Below are positions 34,441 through 42,107 of a stretch of DNA of 64,000 nt, in pieces. The stretch is taken from the NCBI GenBank assembly GCA_025997595.1, contig BNUU01000003.1, positions 1-64,000 on the forward strand. Direction: 5' to 3'. A model generated the notes under the pieces. That model made no database searches, was not told the DNA's origin, and worked only from the letters and a program-made list of their open reading frames with translations. The stretch comes from Spirochaetia bacterium. Lineage in GTDB: Bacteria; Spirochaetota; Spirochaetia; Treponematales; Breznakiellaceae. Numbering within the stretch: the first letter of the stretch is position 1; every line of letters begins with the position of its first letter. The translations under genes and the position numbers were made by a program.

Positions 34441-34485
34441 ATAAAGAGAGGAACATCGTTATTGATTTTTTATGGAGGAACAAAC

Positions 34486-35562
34486 ATGAAAATTGCAAAG
34501 AAAATCACCGCGGCGGCGTGTATCGCCCTGGCGGTACTGATTGCCGCGGGGTGCGGATCAAGCCCCAAGGCCGCAGCCGCCCCCGATGAACTGGACATCG
34601 CAATCCGCGAGGCTTCGGACTATCTGGACAGCAGCGTGCCTGTGGGGAACAAAATCGTCATACTCAACGTCCAGTCCGATTCTGATGCCCTCTCGGATTA
34701 CATCATTGACGAACTCATCGCCAACGCCGTAAACGACCGGAATTTTGCCGTGGTGGATCGCCAGCAGCTTGACGCGATCCGCTCGGAACTGAACTTTCAG
34801 TGGGCCGGTGAAGTGGACGACAATTCCGCCCAGGAAATAGGAAAGATGGTCGGCGCTCAAACCATCGTGTCCGGCGCGGTAAGCAAGATTGGCGACAATT
34901 ACCGCATGAGAACCCGCGCCCTGGAAGTGCAGACCGCCCAGGTGCAGGGACAGTTCAACCGGAACATACCCCCAAGCGAGACGATAACCGCCCTGATGAA
35001 AAGCAGCTCCAAAAAGAAAAGCTCTTCCGGCGGACCCTTGACACGGATGTCGCGATGGCTGTTCGGAACATCCTCCGACGGAGGAAGCGAACAGACGGCG
35101 CAGGCCGGATCAAGCGGATCATCCTCCGGTGGGGGAACTCAGGCGAAGGCTCCGGCGGCTCCGGTAGGGCCAAAGAGCGGAACCTATACCCTATGGCCAA
35201 GGCCGCGCGCATCAAAGGCAGGCCAACCAATTAATGTGTATATCGCGCAAATCGTCTATTCCGATGACTACACGGTGTTTTATTTTACCCGCAAACCCGA
35301 AGGCGATTTCACCGACGGCATCGGCGGTTTTCCGCCGTGGGAGCCGGTGACGACCAATGACAAAGTAACCTTACAGGATTTAGACAATCCTGCAAAGTTC
35401 TATTCCCCTGTTGACGGCAGATATACCCATAACGGCGGTCATACCCTTTGGAGCCTGTCTTTTAACCGTCTCCCGGTAAAACGGTTCAAATTAACATCCT
35501 ATGGAGAAGAACCCAAACAGATTTTCTATGAGATTGTCATTCCCGACCAGCCGGACGCATAG
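34486..35562 (+). CDS. CsgG-domain lipoprotein, mosaic array member 1
   Basis: 358 aa. Signal peptide with lipobox AAGC (about residue 22). Residues 35-180 are the CsgG-like core shared by all four array members (PDELDIAIREASDYLDS, IVILNVQSDSDALSDYIIDEL, NFAVVDRQQLDAIRSELNFQ, AQEIGKMVGAQTIVSGAV, EVQTAQVQGQFNRNIP). A Ser/Gly/Gln linker follows (about 190-235). The C-terminal beta-rich domain (about 240-358: SGTYTLWPRPRA ... GDFTDGIGGFPPWEP ... FEIVIPDQPDA type) is related to that of member 3. Start at 34486 after GGAGGAACAAAC. CsgG proteins form or plug outer-membrane assemblies. Confidence 0.75.
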   Translation: MKIAKKITAAACIALAVLIAAGCGSSPKAAAAPDELDIAIREASDYLDSSVPVGNKIVILNVQSDSDALSDYIIDELIANAVNDRNFAVVDRQQLDAIRSELNFQWAGEVDDNSAQEIGKMVGAQTIVSGAVSKIGDNYRMRTRALEVQTAQVQGQFNRNIPPSETITALMKSSSKKKSSSGGPLTRMSRWLFGTSSDGGSEQTAQAGSSGSSSGGGTQAKAPAAPVGPKSGTYTLWPRPRASKAGQPINVYIAQIVYSDDYTVFYFTRKPEGDFTDGIGGFPPWEPVTTNDKVTLQDLDNPAKFYSPVDGRYTHNGGHTLWSLSFNRLPVKRFKLTSYGEEPKQIFYEIVIPDQPDA

Positions 35563-35581
35563 CAGGTAACAGAATATGAAA

Positions 35582-35683
35582 TTAACCACAAAGGACCTAC
35601 TGGTCCTCGGGCACCAAGGACACAAAGGTTTTGCTTCGCAGTCTTTCCTCTTCCTTCGTGCTCTTTGTGTCCTTTGTGGTTAA
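35582..35683. repeat. AACCACAAAGG-type palindromic repeat, copy 3
   Basis: Left arm TTAACCACAAAGGAC, right arm GTCCTTTGTGGTTAA, with an inner palindrome CTACTGGTCCTCGGG. It follows the member-1 stop after the shared GGTAACAGAATATGAAA spacer. A near copy follows member 3 (41970). Confidence 0.85.
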
Positions 35684-35964
35684 AAATTCTTCAATTCTTT
35701 GAAGATGTACGGATTACGGGTTAATACCAAGTTCCTTGTGGAAGTATTTCAAACATGGAGCAAACATAGCATGAAATCAGCTAAAAAACAAGGTTCAGGA
35801 ACTATAGCAGAGCAATCAACCCTGCGCCCATATAGGCGCAGCTATTTTTGAAACAACGGCGTAGCCGTTCACATAACGCGCTTGCGGCGGAGTAAAACGC
35901 TTACCGCGTTTTACCATCAGCGGAAAGGAAGAAAACAAAGATGATTTTTTATGGAGGAACAAAC
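35684..35964. other. Non-coding stretch with duplicated regulatory fragments
   Basis: About 280 bp without a gene. 35754-35792 repeats 39623-39661 (antitoxin start and promoter region) with a degraded -10. 35823-35840 is a hairpin (TGCGCC-CATATA-GGCGCA) of the type also at 39746-39765 and near 48681. 35893-35918 contains GTAAAACGC-TTACC-GCGTTTTAC; its flanks (GCTTGCGGCGG, CATCAGCGGAAAGGAA) are reused at 37333-37384. Confidence 0.65.
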
Positions 35965-37164
35965 ATGAACATTGCAAAGAGAATCACCGCAGCGACGTAT
36001 ATCGCCCTGGCGGTACTGATTGCCGCAGCTTGCGGCTCAAGCCCTCAAGCGGCAGCCGCCCCCGATGAACTGGACGCCGCGATCCGCGAGGCTTCGGACT
36101 ACCTGGACAGCAGCGTGCCTGCGGGAAACAAAATCGTCATACTCAACGTCCAGTCCGATTCGGCGGCGCTCTCGGATTACATCATTGATGAGCTTATCGC
36201 CAACGCCGTGAACGACCGGAATTTTGCCGTGGTCGACCGCCAGCAGCTTGACGCGCTCCGCTCGGAACTGAACTTTCAGTGGGCCGGCGAAGTGGACGAC
36301 AATTCCGCCCAGGAAATAGGAAAGATGGTCGGCGCGCAAACCATCGTGTCAGGCGCGATAAGCAAGCTGGGCGACAACTACCGCATGAGAATCCGCGCAC
36401 TGGAAGTGCAGACCGCCCAGGTGCAGGGACAGTTCAACCGGAACATACCATCAGGCGCGACTATAACCGCACTGATGAACAGCAGTTCCAAAGGGTATAG
36501 CTCTTCCGGCGGAGCGGGAACCGTAACCGCGCAAACCGTGTCAGGCGGATCATCCTCCGGCGGAAGCGGCGGCACACAAACCGCGCAAGCCGGTGGAAAC
36601 AGCGGCACAGCATCAGGCGGGGGAAGCGGACAGGCGGCGCAGGCTCCGGCGGCACCGGCGGCCCCGGCGGCACCAGTTTACAAAATAGGCGATACCGGGC
36701 CTGCGGGTGGGCTGATTTTCTATGACAAAGGCAACAACTCCGGCGGCTGGCGGTATCTTGAAGCCGCGCCGGCGAATACGGAGAAGGCGGCGGCATTTGG
36801 CGACTATAGGGTAAATGCAAATAGGCGTTTGGGATCCGGAAAAGAAAACACCCAACAAATCATGGATGCTATAGCGAAGAATGGGGGAGGAATCAATACT
36901 GCGCCATTTATATGTGATGGGCTTGTGGTAAACGGTTTTGATGATTGGTATTTGCCCAGTGCGGATGAACTGCTTTATATGTACAACAATCTCTATGCCA
37001 ATGGATTAGGCAATTTTAGGGCAGTACCCTATTGGTCTTCCGGAAATGGGGCGTTTGCATACGATGCCTGTTATTCGGTTAATTTTTCAACCGGCGACGG
37101 GGAGCAACACGCTTTTGGGGAAGAGGGACAAAGATACCAAGTTCGCGCCGTCCGGCAGTTTTAG
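35965..37164 (+). CDS. CsgG-domain lipoprotein with DUF1566-type C-terminus, array member 2
   Basis: 399 aa. Signal peptide nearly the same as in member 1 but with AAACG at the expected lipobox. The CsgG-like core (about 30-180) is close to member 1. A long Gly/Ser/Ala/Gln linker follows (about 190-245). The C-terminal 155 residues form a DUF1566/Lcl-type domain (GDTGPAGGLIFYDKGNNSGG, FDDWYLPSADELLYMYNNL, YWSSGNGAFAYDACYSVNFS, RYQVRAVRQF), a fold related to the FGE/C-type-lectin group often used for ligand binding. Base composition of this tail is more AT-rich than the core, a sign it came from elsewhere. Confidence 0.78.
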   Translation: MNIAKRITAATYIALAVLIAAACGSSPQAAAAPDELDAAIREASDYLDSSVPAGNKIVILNVQSDSAALSDYIIDELIANAVNDRNFAVVDRQQLDALRSELNFQWAGEVDDNSAQEIGKMVGAQTIVSGAISKLGDNYRMRIRALEVQTAQVQGQFNRNIPSGATITALMNSSSKGYSSSGGAGTVTAQTVSGGSSSGGSGGTQTAQAGGNSGTASGGGSGQAAQAPAAPAAPAAPVYKIGDTGPAGGLIFYDKGNNSGGWRYLEAAPANTEKAAAFGDYRVNANRRLGSGKENTQQIMDAIAKNGGGINTAPFICDGLVVNGFDDWYLPSADELLYMYNNLYANGLGNFRAVPYWSSGNGAFAYDACYSVNFSTGDGEQHAFGEEGQRYQVRAVRQF

Positions 37165-37179
37165 CGGAAGAATATGAAA

Positions 37180-37246
37180 TTAACCACGAACGACACGAAC
37201 CACACCAACGTTTTTTGTTCGTGTTGTTCGTGAGGTTCGTGGTTAA
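37180..37246. repeat. Palindromic repeat, copy 4 (ACGAACGACACG variant)
   Basis: TTAACCACGAACGACACGAAC pairs with GTGTTGTTCGTGAGGTTCGTGGTTAA-type sequence. Same position after the member-2 stop as the other copies; spacer is shorter. Confidence 0.75.
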
Positions 37247-37391
37247 AATTCTTCAATTCTTTGTGCTTGATGAGGTTACTACGGTATTAGATGAATACGT
37301 TGTATTCAATACCGAGAACATATTTTTTGACGCGCTTGCGGCGGGGTAAAACGCTTACCGTGTTTTCCCATCAGCGGAAAGGAATTTTTGT

Positions 37392-37820
37392 ATGGCAGCA
37401 TTACAATCGGGAATCGTTCTGGACCAGGGGGAAACCCTCATCGTGGAACTGGAAGCGGATCTGTGGGCGACAAGCTCAAATCCTATCGCGCAGTTGATAG
37501 GAACAATCAGGCGGATAATCTCCGCAATTCTTGGGTTCAAGAAAAAGGGCTTTGTGATCATTACCGACAAGCGGGTGATTGAGATGTACGACCAGATTCA
37601 GTGCTACGTGCTCAACACGGGGAAACACGTTAAATACCTGATTCCTTCCAGCATCATGGAAGCGGGGTACTCAAAAAAAGCAACCTGCGGATTTTTCTGC
37701 CCTGCCTATTACTTCTACTATCAGGGACATACTCAAACAACCAGTATTCTCCTGAAAGGCGCCGACGAAGCGCAGGCTCAAAAGATTGTAGACGCTTTCT
37801 ACAAGGCTATCGCCAAATAA
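37392..37820 (+). CDS. PH-like domain protein (function unknown)
   Basis: 142 aa. Residues about 45-140 look like a bacterial PH-like domain (KGFVIITDKRVIEMYDQIQCYVL ... STSILLKGADEAQAQKIVDAFY), with the common hydrophobic-Thr-Asp-Lys-Arg turn. No signal peptide is visible, and a Cys pair (CGFFCP) is notable. It may bind membrane or a protein partner. It lies 15 bp before a membrane protein gene, so probably the same operon. Confidence 0.55.
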   Translation: MAALQSGIVLDQGETLIVELEADLWATSSNPIAQLIGTIRRIISAILGFKKKGFVIITDKRVIEMYDQIQCYVLNTGKHVKYLIPSSIMEAGYSKKATCGFFCPAYYFYYQGHTQTTSILLKGADEAQAQKIVDAFYKAIAK

Positions 37821-37834
37821 GGCCGGGGAACGCC

Positions 37835-38251
37835 ATGAAATGTTTCAGGGTTCTTTATCTGAACAGCTATTCTCTGCTGCTGATTTTATTGGGTGCGCTT
37901 ATTCTTTTGCCGCCCTTCCATAAAATCTCATGGATCTTTTTATGCCTACAGATAATTGCCGCCCTGAAATGTTTCATGGTTTCCTTCAGGCTTTTTTCCG
38001 CATGGGATGAAAAGAAAAGGATGATGACCCTTCTTTTTAACCGGAACCAAAGGGAATTCCGCCCGGATACGTTCAAAGTATATATGCAGGCGCCCTGCTC
38101 CCGGCTTCTGGTAAAATCCGTGCTGAAACAACTGGGACAAAAACGACACTACCGGGACTTGCTGATATATAAACCGTCGCTGCTTCAGTCGATTAAGGAA
38201 ACCATACGCCCTGTGGATACAAAAATTTACATAAATGAGGATGCACTATGA
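37835..38251 (+). CDS. Two-helix membrane protein (function unknown)
   Basis: 138 aa. Two adjacent hydrophobic segments (about residues 10-28 and 33-55: SLLLILLGALILLPP and IFLCLQIIAALKCFMVSF) are followed by a basic cytosolic tail (KKRMMTLLFNRNQREFRPDTF). No family is recognised. Start overlaps nothing; ends 4 bp into the next gene (ATGA type overlap). Confidence 0.55.
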   Translation: MKCFRVLYLNSYSLLLILLGALILLPPFHKISWIFLCLQIIAALKCFMVSFRLFSAWDEKKRMMTLLFNRNQREFRPDTFKVYMQAPCSRLLVKSVLKQLGQKRHYRDLLIYKPSLLQSIKETIRPVDTKIYINEDAL

Positions 38252-38793
38252 CTAATTTTTTATTTAGAAACAAAACGACTTCGGTTATTACCGTTGTGAT
38301 CTGTATCATTGTCGTATCAGGTCAATTTGCGGTCTCCGCCCTTAAAAATTTTACGACTAAGCTTGTGGAAGAAAAAGCAGCATGGATCGAAAGCATCATT
38401 GTCGAAGAGGTTCCTGATAACAAGCTCATTACCGAAGGCGTCCCTGTTTCATTTATACCGGAGGCAATCGGCGAAGCGCGGTCTCTTCTGCCGGCTGAAA
38501 TACCAATAGATATCGCCGTTGTTGACAGGATTGTAAACGACTATTACCAAAAATTGGTGGACAGGGCGTTCAGTCAAATTGAAGGCAAGATAAGTATCAT
38601 TGAACGGCACAGGAATGAAAACAACATGATTACCCTCCATTCAATAATGACCGCGCTGAAAGAGGGCATTTTTTCCTACCTAAACCGGGTGTATCTTATT
38701 GCCCGATTGGTTATTCTTGGCATTTTATTGATATATGCCGGATGCTGTGCATATACCGCATATCGGGGGCGGCAGGGGGCAATCCCAAAATGA
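38248..38793 (+). CDS. Membrane protein with large external loop (function unknown)
   Basis: 181 aa. Hydrophobic segments at about 12-30 (VITVVICIIVVSGQFAVSA) and 148-170 (YLIARLVILGILLIYAGCC) bracket a helical middle domain (about 35-145), so most of the protein would be outside the cytosol. The middle part has no known motif. It ends in a basic tail. Start overlaps the previous gene by 4 bp. It is followed by a relic of a lipoprotein gene. Confidence 0.55.
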   Translation: MTNFLFRNKTTSVITVVICIIVVSGQFAVSALKNFTTKLVEEKAAWIESIIVEEVPDNKLITEGVPVSFIPEAIGEARSLLPAEIPIDIAVVDRIVNDYYQKLVDRAFSQIEGKISIIERHRNENNMITLHSIMTALKEGIFSYLNRVYLIARLVILGILLIYAGCCAYTAYRGRQGAIPK

Positions 38794-38822
38794 CGCATAA
38801 CGAAAAACCAGTCGTGGTTTAA
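38790..38822 (+). pseudogene. Relic of the lipoprotein gene start
   Basis: ATGACGCATAACGAAAAACC reads MTHNEKPVVV then stop. The intact gene at 48254 begins MTHTKKPAVIV with the same preceding sequence (AATCC-AAAATGACGCATA). A 5' fragment of that gene is thus duplicated here. Confidence 0.7.
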
Positions 38823-38823
38823 A

Positions 38824-39225
38824 TCATGGAACAATGGACCGGGCTTTGTAGCCATCCCATTGAAAATCCCGCAAATGCGGGTCATTGGAGAGCACAGTGG
38901 CATTTAAGTTAATCGCGGAAGCGGCAATAAGCGCGTCAGGTAAAAGCATTGCCTTGGGTTTGGCACGGCGGATTAAAACGGCTTTCTCCAGGGCGTATTC
39001 ATCTATATCTGCCCACAGAAACCACGAAAACAGAGCGCGGGCTTCGGTTTCCTCTGCGCTGGACATATCTGGCTTGGCGAGCGTTTCAACCCAGATCACC
39101 GGATTAATATATAGTTCACAATCCGGCAAAGTGTCGATAAACGCCGAAAAATCCAGCTTGTGGTTCAACGTATCAATGAGGACATTGCTGTCCACCATAA
39201 AGCGTGGTTTTTCCATATCAATCAT
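38824..39225 (-). CDS. PIN-domain toxin (VapC-like)
   Basis: 133 aa. PIN pattern: FMVDSNVLIDTLNH (first Asp), IWVETLAKPDMSS (Glu), LPDALIAASAINLNATVLSNDPHLRDF (second and third acidic sites). VapC toxins are Mg2+ ribonucleases that cut initiator tRNA or rRNA; the target here is unknown. The start overlaps the antitoxin end by 8 bp. An unusual point is that the pair lies on the opposite strand to the flanking genes. Confidence 0.85.
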   Translation of the reverse strand: MIDMEKPRFMVDSNVLIDTLNHKLDFSAFIDTLPDCELYINPVIWVETLAKPDMSSAEETEARALFSWFLWADIDEYALEKAVLIRRAKPKAMLLPDALIAASAINLNATVLSNDPHLRDFQWDGYKARSIVP

Positions 39226-39625
39226 GGTGGCGTTTGGCAGGATCGGGATTCCAGGGGTCGCGGTGGCTCCATTCCCCCCGCATTGCCCGTATATCTTCTA
39301 TGCAGTTCTCCCAGGGATTAGCCGCCCATGCGCCATAAGCGCGGCGAAGGGCGCGGCGAAAATCATCGCTGTTGCTCTGCCCTCTGGCATCCTCCGGGAC
39401 TGCGGTTTTTTCTCTAACCGTTGCAGGCGTAAAGGTCAAGACAACCGGCCCAGCCGGTACTTCGCGGGGCACATCAATTGTCAGCCGTCGGCCTGTTGCA
39501 TTTACGGTAACTACGGCATTAAGTGGGCCTACGCCATGCGGCGTTTGTTCGTCTACACGCTCAATGTTTCGCGTGCCGTCTGTTGGCGGGTTTGCCGGAA
39601 TTTCAACGGTTTGTGTAACACTCAT
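39218..39625 (-). CDS. VapB-like antitoxin
   Basis: 135 aa. Shares the core RRLTIDVPREVPAGPVVLTF with the antitoxin at 30942, plus a longer N-terminal region (VEIPANPPTDGTRNIERVDE). The C-terminal tail (FRRALRRAYGAWAANPWENCIEDIRAMRGEWSHRD) is typical of toxin-binding ends. The ATG at 39625 follows the -10 box by 6 bp. Upstream in-frame codons to 39688 are likely not used. Confidence 0.72.
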   Translation of the reverse strand: MSVTQTVEIPANPPTDGTRNIERVDEQTPHGVGPLNAVVTVNATGRRLTIDVPREVPAGPVVLTFTPATVREKTAVPEDARGQSNSDDFRRALRRAYGAWAANPWENCIEDIRAMRGEWSHRDPWNPDPAKRHHD

Positions 39626-39631
39626 GGAGCA

Positions 39632-39660
39632 AGTATAGCATGAAATCAGCCAAGAAACAA
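39632..39660 (-). promoter_or_regulatory. Sigma-70-type promoter with predicted leaderless start
   Basis: Reading the minus strand: TTGTTT (39660-39655), 17-bp spacer, TATACT (39637-39632), then 6 bp to the ATG at 39625, with no Shine-Dalgarno sequence. Same architecture as at 30906-30942. Confidence 0.65.
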
Positions 39661-39680
39661 GACAGGGAAAAGGATATTTT

Positions 39681-39719
39681 ATGAACATACAGTCCGTGCA
39701 GGGGATAATTCCAAAATGA
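39681..39719 (+). pseudogene. Internally deleted copy of the small membrane-protein gene
   Basis: Reads MNIQSVQGIIPK then stop. It joins the first four codons (MNIQ) and last codons (SVQGVILK) of the 83-aa gene at 48006, which carry the short direct repeat CATACAG at both ends. Deletion between those repeats explains it exactly. The flanks are also conserved (GATTTTATGAACATACAG and AAAATGA). Confidence 0.75.
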
Positions 39720-39862
39720 GGACTTGAAGCGGATCAGCGACTAAGCTATGCCCGTATGGGCGTAGTTATGTTTTGAAACACGTACCCTGCGGCGGAGTAA
39801 AACGCTTACCGCCGCGCCATCCGTCATTTTGATGGGGAAACAGAAGAATAAAAGGAGATTTT

Positions 39863-40744
39863 ATGGAATGTGAATCGCCGTCAAACGGCCGAAACACGAT
39901 ACGCTATCGCTTTTATGAGATAATCGAAAACACCAGGGACAATGACCTTATTGGCTCAGTGGTCAATAAGGTTATCATTGTTTTAATCTGCCTGAATATA
40001 ATATCCATAATTGCAGAGTCTTTTGATAATCTGAACAGCAATGTGTTATTTATTCTGCGGATTTTTGAATATGTGTCGGTTACGGTATTTACCCTGGAGT
40101 ACCTTGTCCGTCTCTGGACTGCGCCGGACAGGTTTCCCGCCGCAAAACATCCGTATTTGAAATATATCTTTACACCTATGGCGCTATTGGATCTGCTCGC
40201 TATTGCTCCCTTTTACCTGCCCCTGCTGATTCGTTTTGATTTGCGTTTCATGCGGGTCCTGCGTTTGTTCCGGCTGCTGCGGGTATTCAAATTGAACCGC
40301 TACAGTGATTCCCTTAATTTAATCGGACGGGTTATCAAAAAAGAAAAGTCCAAATTACTGATGACCGGGTTTGTAATTATCGTGATGATAATACTGGCAT
40401 CCTCGGTAATGTATTATTTTGAGAATGCGGTGCAGCCCGATAAATTCCCCAATATCATTGCGACCCTGTGGTGGGCAATATCAACCCTGACCACTGTTGG
40501 TTACGGTGATGTGTTCCCCATTACCTACATGGGGAAATTCCTGAGCAGTATATTTGCCATATTGGGCGTTGGCCTTGTGGCGCTGCCTTCGGGCATTATT
40601 TGCACCGGCATGATAAACGAGATAAACGAGGATGAACAAAAAGCAGGAAAAGAAAAAGAGGAGCAAGTGGTTATTTGCCCCCACTGCGGAAAACTTGTTA
40701 AGCTTCGTGACAATACGGCGATATTACGCACAGCGGAAAAGTAG
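39863..40744 (+). CDS. Voltage-gated potassium channel
   Basis: 293 aa. Six transmembrane segments; S4 voltage sensor with spaced arginines (RFMRVLRLFRLLRVFKLNRY, about residue 130). The pore loop has STLTTVGYGDVFP (about residue 210) with the GYGD K+ selectivity filter. The cytosolic tail ends in CPHCGK (about 272-277), a single Cys pair. SD AAAGGAGAT before the ATG. No partner gene is visible. It could set membrane potential for whatever system this island encodes; inference only. Confidence 0.85.
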   Translation: MECESPSNGRNTIRYRFYEIIENTRDNDLIGSVVNKVIIVLICLNIISIIAESFDNLNSNVLFILRIFEYVSVTVFTLEYLVRLWTAPDRFPAAKHPYLKYIFTPMALLDLLAIAPFYLPLLIRFDLRFMRVLRLFRLLRVFKLNRYSDSLNLIGRVIKKEKSKLLMTGFVIIVMIILASSVMYYFENAVQPDKFPNIIATLWWAISTLTTVGYGDVFPITYMGKFLSSIFAILGVGLVALPSGIICTGMINEINEDEQKAGKEKEEQVVICPHCGKLVKLRDNTAILRTAEK

Positions 40745-40774
40745 GGTGTTACCCGTACATGCGGTTAAACATAG

Positions 40775-40878
40775 GGCTTGTTTAAGAACCCGGTTGGTTC
40801 TTAAACAAGTCTTGCAAAATGCTCCGCATTTTGCGTTTTTTAGCGGAAGTTGTTCAATAACTGAAGTTATTGAACAAC
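40775..40878. mobile_element. Three-stem palindromic element B
   Basis: Same three hairpins as element A (29098-29202) with paired changes: TTTAAGAA/TTCTTAAA versus TTCGAGAA/TTCTCGAA in stem 1, and TTCAATAAC/GTTATTGAA versus TTCGATAAC/GTTATCGAA in stem 3; stem 2 has the same arms but loop TCC instead of AGA. It sits 30 bp after the K+ channel stop. Target duplication is not clear here. Confidence 0.8.
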
Positions 40879-40927
40879 TCTATACAAATTTTGTCGGCGG
40901 GACATAAAAACCGCAAAGGAGATTTTT

Positions 40928-41953
40928 ATGGTAAACAGGACATTCAAAGCTCTTGTTTTTAGCGTGGGCGTTTCGGCGTTGGTTTTTGCGGGGTGTGCCG
41001 GTACCCCCGCCGCCGCCGGCCCGGACGAACTGGACGCCGCTATCCGCGAGGCTTCGGACTACCTGGACAGCAACATTCCAGGGGGAAACAAAATCGTTAT
41101 TCTCAACGTCCAGTCCAACTCTGATGCCCTCTCGGATTACATCATTGATGAGCTTATCGCCAACGCCGTGAACGACAAGAATTTTCTCGTGGTGGACCGC
41201 CAGCAGCTTGACGCCATCCGCTCGGAACTGGACTTCCAGTGGGCCGGTGAAGTGGATGACAATTCCGCCCAGGAAATAGGAAAGATGGTCGGCGCGCAAA
41301 CCATTGTGTCCGGCGCGATAAGCAAGGTTGGCAATAACTACCGCATGAGAATCCGCGCCCTGGAAGTGCAGACCGCCCAGGTGCAGGGACAGTTCAACCG
41401 GAACATACCCGGAGGCGAGACGATAAGCGCCCTCGTGAACAGCGAGTCCTCCGGCGGCGGCGGTTCATCAGGCGGATCGGGAACGCAAACCGCGCAGGCG
41501 GGTAAAAGCGGATCATCCGGTGGGGGAACTCAGGCGAAGGCTCCGGTGGCCCCGGCGAAAATCCCCAACGGGACGTATACCTTTTTCCCCCGGATTCAGG
41601 CGTACCAGGGACCGGGAAAAGTCAAAGCCTTTATCCCCATGATTAAAGTCAGGGGAGAATATGTGGCTATCTACGTTACCGGCTCAGCAACGGGACCATA
41701 TAGCCGTCCGGAGGGGTATTGGTTCGTAAACTACACAGATCGAAGCAAAATGCTATTGCAGGATTTGGATAATCCGGCGAAGTCTTATGCGCCTGAACCG
41801 GGGGCTGTCCTGGGTATATGGAGCAGTGATGAGGACGGCGATTATTACTCATTTAAAGGGGTAACCGGAAGGCGCTTAAGTTTTTCTAACTCACAGCGCG
41901 ATATACCGATTACCTTTGAGGAAATCGTCATCGGCGAACCGGACGCGCAGTAG
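40928..41953 (+). CDS. CsgG-domain lipoprotein, array member 3
   Basis: 341 aa. Different signal peptide (MVNRTFKALVFSVGVSALVF, lipobox FAGC at about 19-22) from members 1 and 2, but the CsgG-like core (about 30-175) is close to theirs. The Gly/Ser/Gln linker is followed by a beta-rich C-terminal domain (about 215-341: NGTYTFFPRIQAY ... YWFVNYTDRSKMLLQDLDNPAKSYAPEPG ... EEIVIGEPDAQ) like member 1's. SD AAAGGAGAT. The shared LQDLDNPAK block shows that the C-terminal modules are one family, exchanged between cores. Confidence 0.75.
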   Translation: MVNRTFKALVFSVGVSALVFAGCAGTPAAAGPDELDAAIREASDYLDSNIPGGNKIVILNVQSNSDALSDYIIDELIANAVNDKNFLVVDRQQLDAIRSELDFQWAGEVDDNSAQEIGKMVGAQTIVSGAISKVGNNYRMRIRALEVQTAQVQGQFNRNIPGGETISALVNSESSGGGGSSGGSGTQTAQAGKSGSSGGGTQAKAPVAPAKIPNGTYTFFPRIQAYQGPGKVKAFIPMIKVRGEYVAIYVTGSATGPYSRPEGYWFVNYTDRSKMLLQDLDNPAKSYAPEPGAVLGIWSSDEDGDYYSFKGVTGRRLSFSNSQRDIPITFEEIVIGEPDAQ

Positions 41954-41969
41954 GTAACAGAATATAAAA

Positions 41970-42070
41970 TTAACCACAAAGGACCTACTGGTCCTCGGGC
42001 ACCAAGGACACGAAGGTTTTGCTTCGCGGTTTTTCCTCTTCCTTCGTGTACTTTGTGTCCTTCGTGGTTA
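41970..42070. repeat. AACCACAAAGG-type palindromic repeat, copy 5
   Basis: Nearly identical to copy 3 (35582) and in the same position after the CsgG-array stop, including the GGTAACAGAATAT spacer. The pair suggests that gene plus trailing hairpin were duplicated together. Confidence 0.85.
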
Positions 42071-42107
42071 AAAATTCTTCAATTCGTTTGAAGGAGTGCA
42101 GAAATCT

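Noticed and set aside
36650..37164. A diversity-generating retroelement acting on the DUF1566/lectin-like C-terminus of CsgG member 2
   Set aside because: Treponemes can use such elements on lectin-fold lipoproteins, but no reverse transcriptase, no template repeat and no adenine-biased variable region is visible in this window.
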